Shown here piece after piece: positions 53,305-62,135 of a DNA stretch of 64,000 bases (position 1 is the stretch's first letter; every line of letters begins with the position of its first letter). Origin of the DNA: Bacteroidia bacterium (GTDB lineage Bacteria; Bacteroidota; Bacteroidia; SpSt-205); the NCBI GenBank assembly GCA_026414975.1, contig JAOAHZ010000001.1, positions 373,547-437,546 of the forward strand. The letters are read 5' to 3'. Both the position numbers and the translations under genes were made by a program. The notes beneath the pieces were generated by a model. The model was not told where the DNA came from, did no database searches, and saw nothing but the letters and a program-made list of their open reading frames with translations.

Positions 53305-54156
53305 CTATTCCGAAGCTGAGCGGGTCGCTTGGCGAAGGGCTTCAAAGGCTTGCTTTAGGGTCTCCCGATCACTGATCTGCGCTAAGTAATTGAACATAGC
53401 GCCTTGCAGACGCTCGGCGCCGTCTATCGGTATCACAGCACCTGTTATATATGGAGCTAAGTCGGAGAGAAGGAATGCAGCAAGAGCACCCAACTCAGCA
53501 TGTTCACCATATCGGCGAGTCGGTAGGCGCTTTTTATACTCTTCCTCAAAATTACGACCTGGCATTAGCCTTGACCATGCACCTTCCGTGGGAAAGGGAC
53601 CCGGCGCAATAGCATTTGCCCGAATCCCATAGGGAGCCCACTCATAAGCTAATGAGAGGGTAAGAGCTTGAACCCCCGCCTTAGCCGCAGCCGAGGGCAG
53701 TACAAACGCACAGCCCGTATCGGTATAAGTGGTTACAATATTCAAAATGTGTCCAGAGCGCTTGTTCGCTATCCAGTAAGCACCTGCCCACCGACTCACA
53801 TGGAAGGTTCCTATCAAGACGATATCCACCACCGCTCGGAATCCCTTGGGCGAGAGCGTCTCTGAAGCAGCAAGGAAGTTGCCCGCTGCATTGTTCACTA
53901 CTGCATCCAGTTGTCCGAAATCCTCTACCACCTTTCCTAAGAAAGCCTCTACGCTTTCCCAGCTGCGAACATCACAGGTGTAGGCCCGAACGGCAGGCCC
54001 AAGAGCACGAGCCGCCTCCTCTACAACGTGAGAGCGTCGCCCGCAGATGGCTACCTGAGCTCCACACCGAACAAATGTTTCCGTCATGGATCGCCCTAAG
54101 CCCGTTCCTCCCCCTGTTACTACAATAACCTTACCTGTCAGGTCTATGGCAAGCAT
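53305..54156 (-). CDS. short-chain dehydrogenase resembling 2,4-dienoyl-CoA reductase (DECR)
   Basis: A 283-residue Rossmann-fold NADPH enzyme that in the family reduces 2,4-dienoyl-CoA during breakdown of unsaturated fatty acids. The cofactor motif TGGGTGLGRS and NNAAGNF are present. Instead of the usual YxxxK, it has TTYTDTG and then PSAAAKAG, the arrangement of DECR enzymes, and GIRANAIAPGPFPTEGAWSRL also fits. It starts 4 bases after the DUF1571 gene and ends the lipid A operon; a beta-oxidation role suggests a different job from its neighbours. Confidence 0.85.
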   Translation of the reverse strand: MLAIDLTGKVIVVTGGGTGLGRSMTETFVRCGAQVAICGRRSHVVEEAARALGPAVRAYTCDVRSWESVEAFLGKVVEDFGQLDAVVNNAAGNFLAASETLSPKGFRAVVDIVLIGTFHVSRWAGAYWIANKRSGHILNIVTTYTDTGCAFVLPSAAAKAGVQALTLSLAYEWAPYGIRANAIAPGPFPTEGAWSRLMPGRNFEEEYKKRLPTRRYGEHAELGALAAFLLSDLAPYITGAVIPIDGAERLQGAMFNYLAQISDRETLKQAFEALRQATRSASE

Positions 54157-54160
54157 ACTC

Positions 54161-55018
54161 CTAAAACTTGTATTCTGGATTGGTTTTAGAGAAGTCTTTA
54201 TCGGTAAAGGGTGGGTCTATCTCTACGTTGTAGTACTCGTACCGCTCATAAACTCCTATCTCATCTTCCACTTCTAAGACCAGCGGAATAAACCGCTCAG
54301 CATCTATTATCAGCCGGATCACCTTACCATAGTCTGATGGAACCTTGAGTACCTGGCCTGGCTTGAGTGCAGTGTTAGGGGACTTAAGTCCGTTGAGTTC
54401 CATGATTTTGTACCAATTCACCTGGAGTTTGTCAGCTATGGAGAAGAGGTTATCTCCACTCTGCACAGTGTAGGAGCGTATCTCATAAGCGGGAGGTTGC
54501 AGAAGGAGCTTGTAGCAGCGATGTCCGTCCCATACAAGGGTGCCTTCATACTTGACGAGGCGTGGCAGTTCACTTCTGTACTTATCTCGAGCGGCAATGA
54601 GTAAGGATCGGCTCTGGTCGTAACCTACAGCTCGTATGGTTTGGTGTTGGTTCTCTAAGATGAGGTCACTGTTTGGGTCAAAAGTAAGCGAGATGTAAGG
54701 AAAGGAGTTAGGCTTGACGAGGAGACGGTTATTTCCGGGTTCGACGGGAAAGAGTACCTCCACTCCTTGTCGAGGGCTGATTTGATACCCATATACAGCG
54801 AAAGGATTGCGGCGCAGCTTGAATCGCATGTGTTCAAGGAGGAGCTTGCCTTGAATGCGCTCATATTTTTTGAGCTCATAGCGAAGGGTGCGAAGCGTGC
54901 CGGTTCGCTCTATCATGGTGTTGAGGATTTGGAGGGGTTCAGGATGCTGCGAAAAACTTAGCGTCCAGGTGATTGGGAGGAGTCTTAGGACATGTCGGAG
55001 CGCTCCATTCCTAAACAT
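54161..55018 (-). CDS. DUF1571 protein with LysM repeat
   Basis: An exported protein of about 285 residues. The N-terminal hydrophobic segment (LRHVLRLLPITWTLSFSQ) is followed by a DUF1571 domain (LRYELKKYERIQGKLLLEHM, onwards) into which a LysM peptidoglycan-binding module is inserted (YTVQSGDNLFSIADKLQVNW, LKPGQVLKVPSDYG). This insertion is usual in Bacteroidota members. Start chosen at ATG 55018; the frame is open upstream but would overlap the ABC gene. Probably periplasmic, bound to the cell wall. Confidence 0.8.
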   Translation of the reverse strand: MFRNGALRHVLRLLPITWTLSFSQHPEPLQILNTMIERTGTLRTLRYELKKYERIQGKLLLEHMRFKLRRNPFAVYGYQISPRQGVEVLFPVEPGNNRLLVKPNSFPYISLTFDPNSDLILENQHQTIRAVGYDQSRSLLIAARDKYRSELPRLVKYEGTLVWDGHRCYKLLLQPPAYEIRSYTVQSGDNLFSIADKLQVNWYKIMELNGLKSPNTALKPGQVLKVPSDYGKVIRLIIDAERFIPLVLEVEDEIGVYERYEYYNVEIDPPFTDKDFSKTNPEYKF

Positions 55019-55070
55019 AAGGCCAAGACAGAGCCTTCGGGCCTTTCTTAGAAGATGACTTGACCTGATG

Positions 55071-55667
55071 TCATACCCTTCTATCAGGGGCATACGAGGG
55101 TAAATGTAAGCACTTCGGAAATAGAGAGGCTTCCTCTGGGTCGTTAGTAGCACACAAGATAAGGAGTTGAGGCTCACCGATGCGCTGGCGCAGCAGCCCA
55201 TGGATATGCCGACGATGCGGTTCGTCTAAAAAGGCAGTAGGTTCATCCAGCAAAACAATACCCTGAGTAAGGGACAAAGCTAATCCCGTGAGGAGGCGCT
55301 GACGCATACCCGATGAGAGAGTATAAAAAGGTTTATGCTCTGGTAGAGCCCACTGCACAGCAAAGTCTTTAGATAAGCTCATCTCTTTGTATCGACGCCA
55401 GTCCCTCAATATATCGCTGACGAGCAGGTCAGGAGGAGGCTGTACGTGAGGCGACTGCCACGATAGCTTAGAGCCTTCTCGGACTACCCTTCCATGAGAG
55501 GGATGTAGGTATCCCGCGACTATAGCTAAGAGGCTGCTTTTACCTGAGCCATTTGGTCCTGTTATCGCCCATGCTTCTCCACCTTGCATGGATACAGTTA
55601 CCCCTTCGAAGAGAGGCTGTAACCCATACCTAAGTCCTACCTTCTCCAGAAGGAGCTTTGGCGGCAT
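55071..55667 (-). CDS. ABC transporter ATP-binding protein
   Basis: A stand-alone ATPase of about 198 residues. Walker A GPNGSGKSSLLAI, signature YTLSSGMRQRLLTGLAL and Walker B GIVLLDEPTAFLDEP are intact. It resembles CcmA-type ATPases, but no membrane partner gene is in the window. Start placed at 55667 ([15 protein letters not shown]), overlapping lpxC-fabZ by 38 bases; ATG 55697 is an alternative. Its location suggests envelope lipid export, which is inference. Confidence 0.85.
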   Translation of the reverse strand: MPPKLLLEKVGLRYGLQPLFEGVTVSMQGGEAWAITGPNGSGKSSLLAIVAGYLHPSHGRVVREGSKLSWQSPHVQPPPDLLVSDILRDWRRYKEMSLSKDFAVQWALPEHKPFYTLSSGMRQRLLTGLALSLTQGIVLLDEPTAFLDEPHRRHIHGLLRQRIGEPQLLILCATNDPEEASLFPKCLHLPSYAPDRRV

Positions 55668-57072
55668 AGGCAGTCTTGATAGAACTTTTAGGTACAAGGC
55701 TGGCGGTTAGCTCAGCTTCGCAGACTAGCTTATCATCCACATAAGCCTTGCCAGCCATCTTGCAGATTCCACGCCGCAGTTGAAGCATGTCTAACTTGAA
55801 GACAAGCTGATCCCCGGGAACTACGGGCTTTTTGAACCGAGCCCCATCTATTGCCAAGAAATACACCCAATAATCTTGGGGATTTTCTACAATGTTGAGG
55901 AAAAGAATACCTCCGACTTGCGCCATAGCTTCCAGAATGAGAACGCCGGGCATGATGGGATTATCCTCAAAGTGCCCAACGAAGAAGGGTTCATTTATAG
56001 TGACATTCTTAATGCCAATGATGCTATCTTCACTGAAGTGAGTTATGCGATCCACTAATAGAAAGGGATAGCGGTGGGGGAGGATTTGGCGAATTGCATG
56101 GATATCAAAGACAACGCCCCCGGAAGCAGGGGTTTTTTGAAAGCGTTGGATGATGCGGCGCTTTTGAATCAGCTTGTAAAGGGTTCGGATGAACTCAATA
56201 TTGGCGGCATGCCCGGGGCGCATAGCTACAATCTGTCCGCGCAGGGGAGCCCCCAGTAAAGCTAAGTCTCCGATCAAGTCTAATAGCTTATGGCGAGCAG
56301 GCTCATTATCAAATCTCAGCGGGGTATTATTGAGAACACCTTGTTCTACGACTTGTACATTAGGATAACCAAAAAGTGACCCGATTCGATGCAGTTCCTC
56401 AGGGGTGTAAGGTCTATCTACAATGACGATAGCATTCTCTAAGGTACCACCTCGGATGAGCCCTAACCGATGCAGTTCCTCCAGCTCATAAAGCAAGCAA
56501 AAAGTACGAGCTGGTGCTATTTCGGTGGCGAAGTCTTCCCATCGTACAAGGGTAGCGGGCTGAATACCTAAGACTTGAGAGTTGTAATCCACGATTACTG
56601 TTGCTCGGAAACCCTCAAAGGGAAAGGCAGCGATATCCACGCCTCGCTCTTTGTTCTGGTAGTGAATGGGCTCTTCTATGTGGTAGAACTGCTGGGGCTC
56701 TTTTTGGGGCTGAAGTCCTACTTGCGCAATAGCTTCTACGAAAGGCAGAGCGCTCCCATCTAAAATAGGTATCTCAGAGCCCCATACTTCTATACGAGCG
56801 TTAGAGACGCCGGTCCCCATGAGAGCAGCCAGTAGGTGTTCTACCGTATGAATGCGTGCTCCATCTTTGCCTAAGGTGGTAGAACGCATAAGGTCTACCA
56901 CGTACTCCACTCGGGCAGGAATCTCTACGGGCTGTGGGGTATCCATTCTTACGAAAACATACCCCGTGTTCTCCCCGGTGGGCGATACCTGAATGCGCAC
57001 ACTCTCACCTGTGTGCAACCCTACCCCCTCAAAAAGCAGAGGCTCTCTTAGAGTGTGCTGTTTTTGAAACAT
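55630..57072 (-). CDS. lpxC-fabZ: bifunctional LpxC deacetylase / FabZ dehydratase
   Basis: A 480-residue fusion typical of Bacteroidota. The N-terminal half is UDP-3-O-acyl-GlcNAc deacetylase, the committed zinc-dependent step of lipid A synthesis ([42 protein letters not shown]). From about residue 330 it is beta-hydroxyacyl-ACP dehydratase ([13 protein letters not shown], and [19 protein letters not shown] with the catalytic His). Both active sites look intact. Lies 3 bases after lpxD. Confidence 0.96.
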   Translation of the reverse strand: MFQKQHTLREPLLFEGVGLHTGESVRIQVSPTGENTGYVFVRMDTPQPVEIPARVEYVVDLMRSTTLGKDGARIHTVEHLLAALMGTGVSNARIEVWGSEIPILDGSALPFVEAIAQVGLQPQKEPQQFYHIEEPIHYQNKERGVDIAAFPFEGFRATVIVDYNSQVLGIQPATLVRWEDFATEIAPARTFCLLYELEELHRLGLIRGGTLENAIVIVDRPYTPEELHRIGSLFGYPNVQVVEQGVLNNTPLRFDNEPARHKLLDLIGDLALLGAPLRGQIVAMRPGHAANIEFIRTLYKLIQKRRIIQRFQKTPASGGVVFDIHAIRQILPHRYPFLLVDRITHFSEDSIIGIKNVTINEPFFVGHFEDNPIMPGVLILEAMAQVGGILFLNIVENPQDYWVYFLAIDGARFKKPVVPGDQLVFKLDMLQLRRGICKMAGKAYVDDKLVCEAELTASLVPKSSIKTAYAAKAPSGEGRT

Positions 57073-57075
57073 GAT

Positions 57076-58113
57076 TTACGAATGCAGGATGGTTTTTTCA
57101 ATCTCAAGCAGCTTTGGATAGAGGTCAGGAAGCCGGCGCATAATGGCTTCCATGAGGAGCTGTTGCCGCACCTCTTGGGCTGGAGACCCACGCCAAGATT
57201 TGCCTGGGGTCGTAATGGAACGGGATATACCGCTTTGGGCGGCTATAGATGAGTGGTCGGCAATACGCAAGTGATCAGCGATACCCACTTGCCCCCCGAT
57301 GCGACAGTACGAGCCTACGATGGTACTTCCCGCTATGCCCGTTTGGGCTGCTATCGCTGTATGCGCCCCAATCTGCACATTATGTCCGATTTGAATGAGG
57401 TTGTCTAGCTTCACCCCCAATCCTATGCGCGTAATGCCCAAAGTAGCTCGGTCCACGCATGTGTTTGCGCCCACTTCCACTTCGTCTTCTATGAGAACAT
57501 ACCCAATCTGGGGAATTCGTTCGTATAGCCGCTGCTCCCCCTTATAAAATCCAAATCCATCCGCTCCAACAATCGCCCCAGGATGAATAATGCAGTTTCG
57601 CCCGATGCGAGTGCCCGGCATGATCACCGCATGGGGATAAATAATAGTCCCTTCTCCAATCTCAACCCTCGCTCCGATATAAACAAAAGGGAATATCCAA
57701 ACCTGAGGGGAGAGTTTCGCTTGTTCTCCGATATAGCTGAATGAACCTATGTAGGTCTCTTCTGGTACTTGGGCCGTAGGGTGAATAACACTGTATGGCT
57801 CCCGCCCCCAGGCAATAAGCGGTGCTACACCATATTTACGAACTAAGGAGTAAAATGCTTGGTCCGGATGCTTGACATAAATCTGAGTTAGTCCTTCTGG
57901 TAGCGGCTTCTTGGGTTGGAATCCTACGGGAAGTAGAACCGCACCGGCTTTCGTCGTATAAAGATAGGACTCATATCGTGCATCGGAGAAAAATGATAAA
58001 TCTTCTTCTCTTGCCTCGGCTAAGCTGGAAAAACCTGTAAGAGTCTTCCGATCATCACCGATAATCTGCTCAATCCGGATCACTTTGGCGATTTCTATAG
58101 GTGTCAAATTCAT
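57076..58113 (-). CDS. lpxD: UDP-3-O-acylglucosamine N-acyltransferase
   Basis: Third step of lipid A synthesis, adding a hydroxyacyl chain. The N-terminal LpxD uridine-binding domain (1-110) is followed by a left-handed beta-helix (AVIMPGTRIGRNCIIHPGAI, VCVDRATLG, QIGHNVQIGAHTAIAAQTGI with the catalytic His) and a helical C-terminus. It has 345 residues. It overlaps the upstream FTCD-like gene by 4 bases. Confidence 0.95.
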   Translation of the reverse strand: MNLTPIEIAKVIRIEQIIGDDRKTLTGFSSLAEAREEDLSFFSDARYESYLYTTKAGAVLLPVGFQPKKPLPEGLTQIYVKHPDQAFYSLVRKYGVAPLIAWGREPYSVIHPTAQVPEETYIGSFSYIGEQAKLSPQVWIFPFVYIGARVEIGEGTIIYPHAVIMPGTRIGRNCIIHPGAIVGADGFGFYKGEQRLYERIPQIGYVLIEDEVEVGANTCVDRATLGITRIGLGVKLDNLIQIGHNVQIGAHTAIAAQTGIAGSTIVGSYCRIGGQVGIADHLRIADHSSIAAQSGISRSITTPGKSWRGSPAQEVRQQLLMEAIMRRLPDLYPKLLEIEKTILHS

Positions 58114-59567
58114 ACACGCAGTCGCTTGAGGATTTCTTCTCGGAAAAAGCGCCCTTGTAACTCAATATCATGACGCTCTTGGGCTATCTCTGGGCTTCCA
58201 TTTTGATAGGGGAAGAAGGCGGTGGCTAAGCTTTCCACTGAGCTGCTGAAAAGCTGGCTCAGAAGGATCAGGTGTTCGCTCTGATCGGCTGACAGGGTCT
58301 CCCCGATCTGTCGAAGAAGGGCGAAGCCTCGTAGCACCTTTTTACTCAAAAAGCGTATAGTATCTAGGCTTATATGAGGATTTTGGAGGAGAAGGAGAGT
58401 GTCTTGTAGCAGTTGAATGTACTCGGCGTGGGCGAAAGCATGTCGAGCTGGGAGTCCAGATACAATACGAGCGGCAAAGCTTAGGGCGATGGCGCAGACT
58501 ACTATCACCGTTGTTTCGGGAGAGAGGGGTTGATGTCGGTCAGCCATGCGCCAGAGAAGTTCTCGCAAAGGCAGCTCGCCTAAATCTTGGCCGCCTTCAA
58601 CGGGTCCAAAAACAAGTTCTGGGCAACGCTCTTCCGGGTGGAATCCCTTTAGCATGAGGGAACGGATAGCGATCTGAACGAGCTCCTCGTTAGACAGTTT
58701 GGAAGCGGGCTCGCCTGCCTTTTCAGCGAAGTAGTGACCAGCTTCAACGAGAGCCCGATAGGGTAAAATGCCAACTATTTCGGTTTCCGTAACTCGGGCT
58801 CCGGCGCTTCGTGCTGCTTCTTCTACGGCTTCAAATGCTTTGTGTAGCGGCGTCTCTTTTAGATTCGTGACATTTAGGCTGATCTGTACAAAGCCCAGTT
58901 CTGGCAGAAGCCAACTAATCGCTTGGACGTGGGGCAAGCCACCTGAGCTCTCACGCACCTGCTTGGCTATACGACGACCTATGGCATCGGAGCGAGTGTT
59001 GAGGGTGAGGTTGAATGCAGCAATAAAGTCGCGCACGCCGATAACGGTCGCACCGGAGCGGGCATTGAACGCAACCGGTCCAAAATCCGGTGTCCAAAGG
59101 GGATCCCGTAGTTTATCTTGAAGCCCTTCATACTCTCCCTTACGGATTAAGGGAAGGGATCGGCGTTCAGGACTGCGGGCTGACTCGGCGTACAGGTACA
59201 CGGGCACACGGAAGCTATCACCTATCTCTTGAGCAAATCGCTCTACCCGATTCAAGAGCCAGGTGCGATCTACCCTACGGTAAGGGGTGAAAGGGCATAC
59301 GTCCACAGCTCCTAAGCGAGGGTGGGCCCCTTTGTGTTGGCGCATGTCAATCTGCTTCAGAGCCACCTCATAAGCAGCCCGTGCTGCCGAAAATACCGCC
59401 TCAGGCTCCCCGCCAAAAGCAACTACCGTCCTATTAACTGTGATGCCTCGGTCTATGGCTAAAACTTTGACCTGAGGCACGCTCCGAATAACCTCAGCGA
59501 TAGATCGTATGACCTCCTCTCGCGTCCCTTCACTAAAGTTAGGGGTACATAGAAGCACAGGCTCCAT
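58110..59567 (-). CDS. glutamate formiminotransferase / cyclodeaminase-like (FTCD) protein
   Basis: A 485-residue protein with the three FTCD parts: N-terminal formiminotransferase domain (CTPNFSEGTREEVIRSI, HKGAHPRLGAVDVCPFTP), its C-terminal half (about 180-325; GGLPHVQAISWLLPELGFVQ), and a cyclodeaminase-like helical domain (about 335-485). In the family it handles formimino-folate from histidine degradation. No other histidine-degradation gene is here; it leads the lipid A operon and carries its promoter. Confidence 0.9.
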   Translation of the reverse strand: MEPVLLCTPNFSEGTREEVIRSIAEVIRSVPQVKVLAIDRGITVNRTVVAFGGEPEAVFSAARAAYEVALKQIDMRQHKGAHPRLGAVDVCPFTPYRRVDRTWLLNRVERFAQEIGDSFRVPVYLYAESARSPERRSLPLIRKGEYEGLQDKLRDPLWTPDFGPVAFNARSGATVIGVRDFIAAFNLTLNTRSDAIGRRIAKQVRESSGGLPHVQAISWLLPELGFVQISLNVTNLKETPLHKAFEAVEEAARSAGARVTETEIVGILPYRALVEAGHYFAEKAGEPASKLSNEELVQIAIRSLMLKGFHPEERCPELVFGPVEGGQDLGELPLRELLWRMADRHQPLSPETTVIVVCAIALSFAARIVSGLPARHAFAHAEYIQLLQDTLLLLQNPHISLDTIRFLSKKVLRGFALLRQIGETLSADQSEHLILLSQLFSSSVESLATAFFPYQNGSPEIAQERHDIELQGRFFREEILKRLRV

Positions 59568-59572
59568 ACAGG

Positions 59573-59580
59573 CAAACTTA
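59573..59580 (-). promoter_or_regulatory. -7 promoter box TAAGTTTG for the FTCD-lpx operon
   Basis: Exact TAnnTTTG match on the minus strand, 5 bases before the ATG at 59567. It sits between the stop of the phosphatase gene and this operon. Confidence 0.6.
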
Positions 59581-59585
59581 CAAAA

Positions 59586-61112
59586 TCACACCCTCACACC
59601 TATTACTAAGATATCGTCTATCTGGGGTTGCTTTCCCCCCATCCAATTTTCTAACTCAACCCTCAAAGCTTCCATCTGCGCATCGGGTGAAAGCGGACCA
59701 ATCTGAGCCAGAAAGCGCTTAAACCGTCGGCTCATATACTTTCGTCCATCAGGGCCTCCGAACTGGTCTGCATACCCATCAGACGAGATGTAGAGCCAGC
59801 TACCTTGGGGTGGCTCTACTATATGGAGGGTAAAATACTGCTCAGGTGGAGCCGCAGCGCCTCCGATACCTTTTCTATCCGCTGCATATTCTATAAGCTC
59901 TTGGGCATCGGGTTGCCATATCCAAAGAGGGCGATTAGCTCCTGCGTACAGAATGCGTTCGCGCTCAAAGCAAAGCATGGCAATATCCATCCCGTCCTGA
60001 GAGGTGGAACCCGTCTCATCTTGACGCAGCGAGCGGCGCAGAAGCTGATGAGCTCTACTTAGAACCTCATCGGGACTACGCAAACCATCACCCAAAACAG
60101 CTTGCGTTAGAGTCGCTGAGGCTATCATTGTCATGAGGGCACCCGGAACCCCATGACCGGTACAGTCAGCAGCGGCTAGATAAATGCGATCTTCTACTAC
60201 CGTAAACCAGTAAAAGTCCCCACTAACGATATCTCGTGGACGCCAAAAGACAAAGCTCTCAGGTAGATACCGTCGAATAGTGCCTAAGGGAGCTACCATG
60301 CCCTGTTGAATGCGAGCAGCATATTGGAGGCTTTCTTCTATCTCAGCGTTTTTCTGCTCTATAATCCGGTAAGCCTCTTCTAACTGGCGTCGACTTTGTT
60401 CTATGAGCTGCTTTTCGTACTCAGCTCGTTCTCGTTCCACAGCGAGACGCAGGGCTGCGGCTTCCTTTTCTCGACGCTGCTCCTCCTCGCGTTTCCGATC
60501 GGTAATATCCCTGAGCGTGAGCAAGTAGCCTTGAATGATCGGGTCTTTATAGAGTGGCTGTCCTATTCCATCAAAGTATCGCCAGTAACCTTCTCGGTGT
60601 TGGAGGCGCACCGTAAATACAGCTGAGCTTTGTCGTTCCAGGGCGCCTCCTATAAGAGCTCTATCTTCTGGATGAACGATCACAGTGAGAGGCTCTTTCT
60701 CTAAGTCTTTAGGGATATATCCCAGTGTACGCTGAACAGAAGGACTGACATAAAGAATCTGACCTCCTTTGTCGGAGATCAGAAAGACGTCGGATGCATA
60801 CTGAATCAAGGCTTTGTACCGGCCTTCTATGCGAAGGACAGCTTCGCGGGCTTCTAAGGCTGCTGATTCTTTGTATCGCTGGGCCGAGCGCCATACTTTC
60901 CACCCTAATCCAGCCGTTCCCCCTACGGTACCCAACCAAAAAAGAGCTAACATATAAGCTGGCCAATCTCTGCTGGTCCAAAATATCAGAAGGAGTCCAA
61001 CTATAGCAAGCCCGCCTGCTATAACCGTCAGTCTTACGACTTCTCTGCGCAAAGAAGGAGCCTGTTGGGTTGGACGAACTGCTGAGAGGACTACAGCCAT
61101 TTCCCGAGCCAT
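59586..61112 (-). CDS. membrane PAS/PP2C (SpoIIE-type) serine phosphatase
   Basis: A 508-residue regulator. Two N-terminal transmembrane helices (LTVIAGGLAIVGLLLIFW; YMLALFWLGTVGGTAGLGW), a PAS domain (about 105-215; DVFLISDKGGQILYVSPSVQ, TLRDITDRKREEEQRRE), a coiled coil (about 215-280) and a SpoIIE phosphatase domain (about 290-508) with metal-binding aspartates in DIVSGDFYWF, AADCTGHGVPGALMT, ISSDGYADQFGG and IDDILVIGV. It starts 3 bases after the PorP-like gene, so it is in the same unit. The target (perhaps an anti-sigma-factor antagonist) is unknown. Confidence 0.9.
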   Translation of the reverse strand: MAREMAVVLSAVRPTQQAPSLRREVVRLTVIAGGLAIVGLLLIFWTSRDWPAYMLALFWLGTVGGTAGLGWKVWRSAQRYKESAALEAREAVLRIEGRYKALIQYASDVFLISDKGGQILYVSPSVQRTLGYIPKDLEKEPLTVIVHPEDRALIGGALERQSSAVFTVRLQHREGYWRYFDGIGQPLYKDPIIQGYLLTLRDITDRKREEEQRREKEAAALRLAVERERAEYEKQLIEQSRRQLEEAYRIIEQKNAEIEESLQYAARIQQGMVAPLGTIRRYLPESFVFWRPRDIVSGDFYWFTVVEDRIYLAAADCTGHGVPGALMTMIASATLTQAVLGDGLRSPDEVLSRAHQLLRRSLRQDETGSTSQDGMDIAMLCFERERILYAGANRPLWIWQPDAQELIEYAADRKGIGGAAAPPEQYFTLHIVEPPQGSWLYISSDGYADQFGGPDGRKYMSRRFKRFLAQIGPLSPDAQMEALRVELENWMGGKQPQIDDILVIGVRV

Positions 61113-61115
61113 ACC

Positions 61116-62135
61116 CTAAAAGATAGGGAATGGGTAAGTTATGCCTCGTTCTTGGTAGGTGTACCCCAGCTGGTACTGCATCATCAACTGAATGCCCCCA
61201 AAAGCCGTAGGTGTAGTGGTTCGGCGGGTCAAGAGGCTATAGGCTAAGCCGACCGAAAGCCCTTTCTGTAGGGTAAAGCCAGCCATAAGGGCGTATTGGT
61301 CCCGGGCTCTTAAGGCAGCCCCTGCATGAATAGAACCCAGAGGACGAGTATGCCAATATCCCCCTTCATAAATCACAAACTCCATGAGAAAGCTACTCCC
61401 CAGCCAACTACTTTGATTAGAACGAGCATAAATAAGAGTCCCCACGAGCTGTAAAGGAGTCCGAGTAAAAAGCCGAGCCCCACCATGCCCGGACCATAGA
61501 AGAGAAAGCCTATCTGTATCTTGCACTAAAAAACCAATACTTGGACGGTTGAGGCGAGCAGCGGAAAATCCTATGAAGGGAGCCAGCTCTACATTGCCCG
61601 GCACCTTTTGCGTTCTATAGTATAGCAAGCCTATACCAAAGTCAGCATGCCAAAGGGTTGTACGACTGAAGTTTTCAGCCGTAGGTCGGCTAAAACTTAC
61701 CCCGTCGAACTGATCTTCAAAGTATAGGTCCGTAGGTTCTATCAAGCGATTCACAAATCCTGCATAAACTCCGCCGCGCAAATGATCGTATCGTACTCGG
61801 CTGCCTAAGGGTGCTTCGTATGCCAGGCTAAATAGGCCTTTGGTTATTCGCCAACCTCCCGCTACATCGGATAAAAACAGCCCCCCTAGTCCTGCGGGCA
61901 ATTCTCTCAGCTGGAATGGAACTTCTACCCCTACCCAGGTACTAGTGAAGTTGGTGAAGCCTGTCGCTGGACGGAACATATGAGTTAAGCGTAAGCGCCC
62001 CTTTCCATCTACTAAGCCTACTAAAGCAGGGTTCAAGGCTTGGGGTTGAGACCAGAGGCCTACAGGTAAAATCTCTTGTGCTAATAGATTACCGCACAAT
62101 ATGAACCAGACCTGTGTATGTAAATAGCCCTTCAT
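61116..62135 (-). CDS. PorP/SprF-family type IX secretion outer-membrane protein
   Basis: A 339-residue beta-barrel of the PorP/SprF family, which links T9SS export or type B substrate attachment at the outer membrane. A signal peptide (MKGYLHTQVWFILCGNLLAQ) is followed by LPVGLWSQPQALNPALVGL, the usual start, then strands, with LRARDQYALMAGFTLQKGLSVGLAY and a final QYQLGYTYQERGITYPFPIF. It overlaps the end of the type B substrate by 47 bases in another frame, the classic substrate-SprF pair. Confidence 0.9.
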   Translation of the reverse strand: MKGYLHTQVWFILCGNLLAQEILPVGLWSQPQALNPALVGLVDGKGRLRLTHMFRPATGFTNFTSTWVGVEVPFQLRELPAGLGGLFLSDVAGGWRITKGLFSLAYEAPLGSRVRYDHLRGGVYAGFVNRLIEPTDLYFEDQFDGVSFSRPTAENFSRTTLWHADFGIGLLYYRTQKVPGNVELAPFIGFSAARLNRPSIGFLVQDTDRLSLLWSGHGGARLFTRTPLQLVGTLIYARSNQSSWLGSSFLMEFVIYEGGYWHTRPLGSIHAGAALRARDQYALMAGFTLQKGLSVGLAYSLLTRRTTTPTAFGGIQLMMQYQLGYTYQERGITYPFPIF

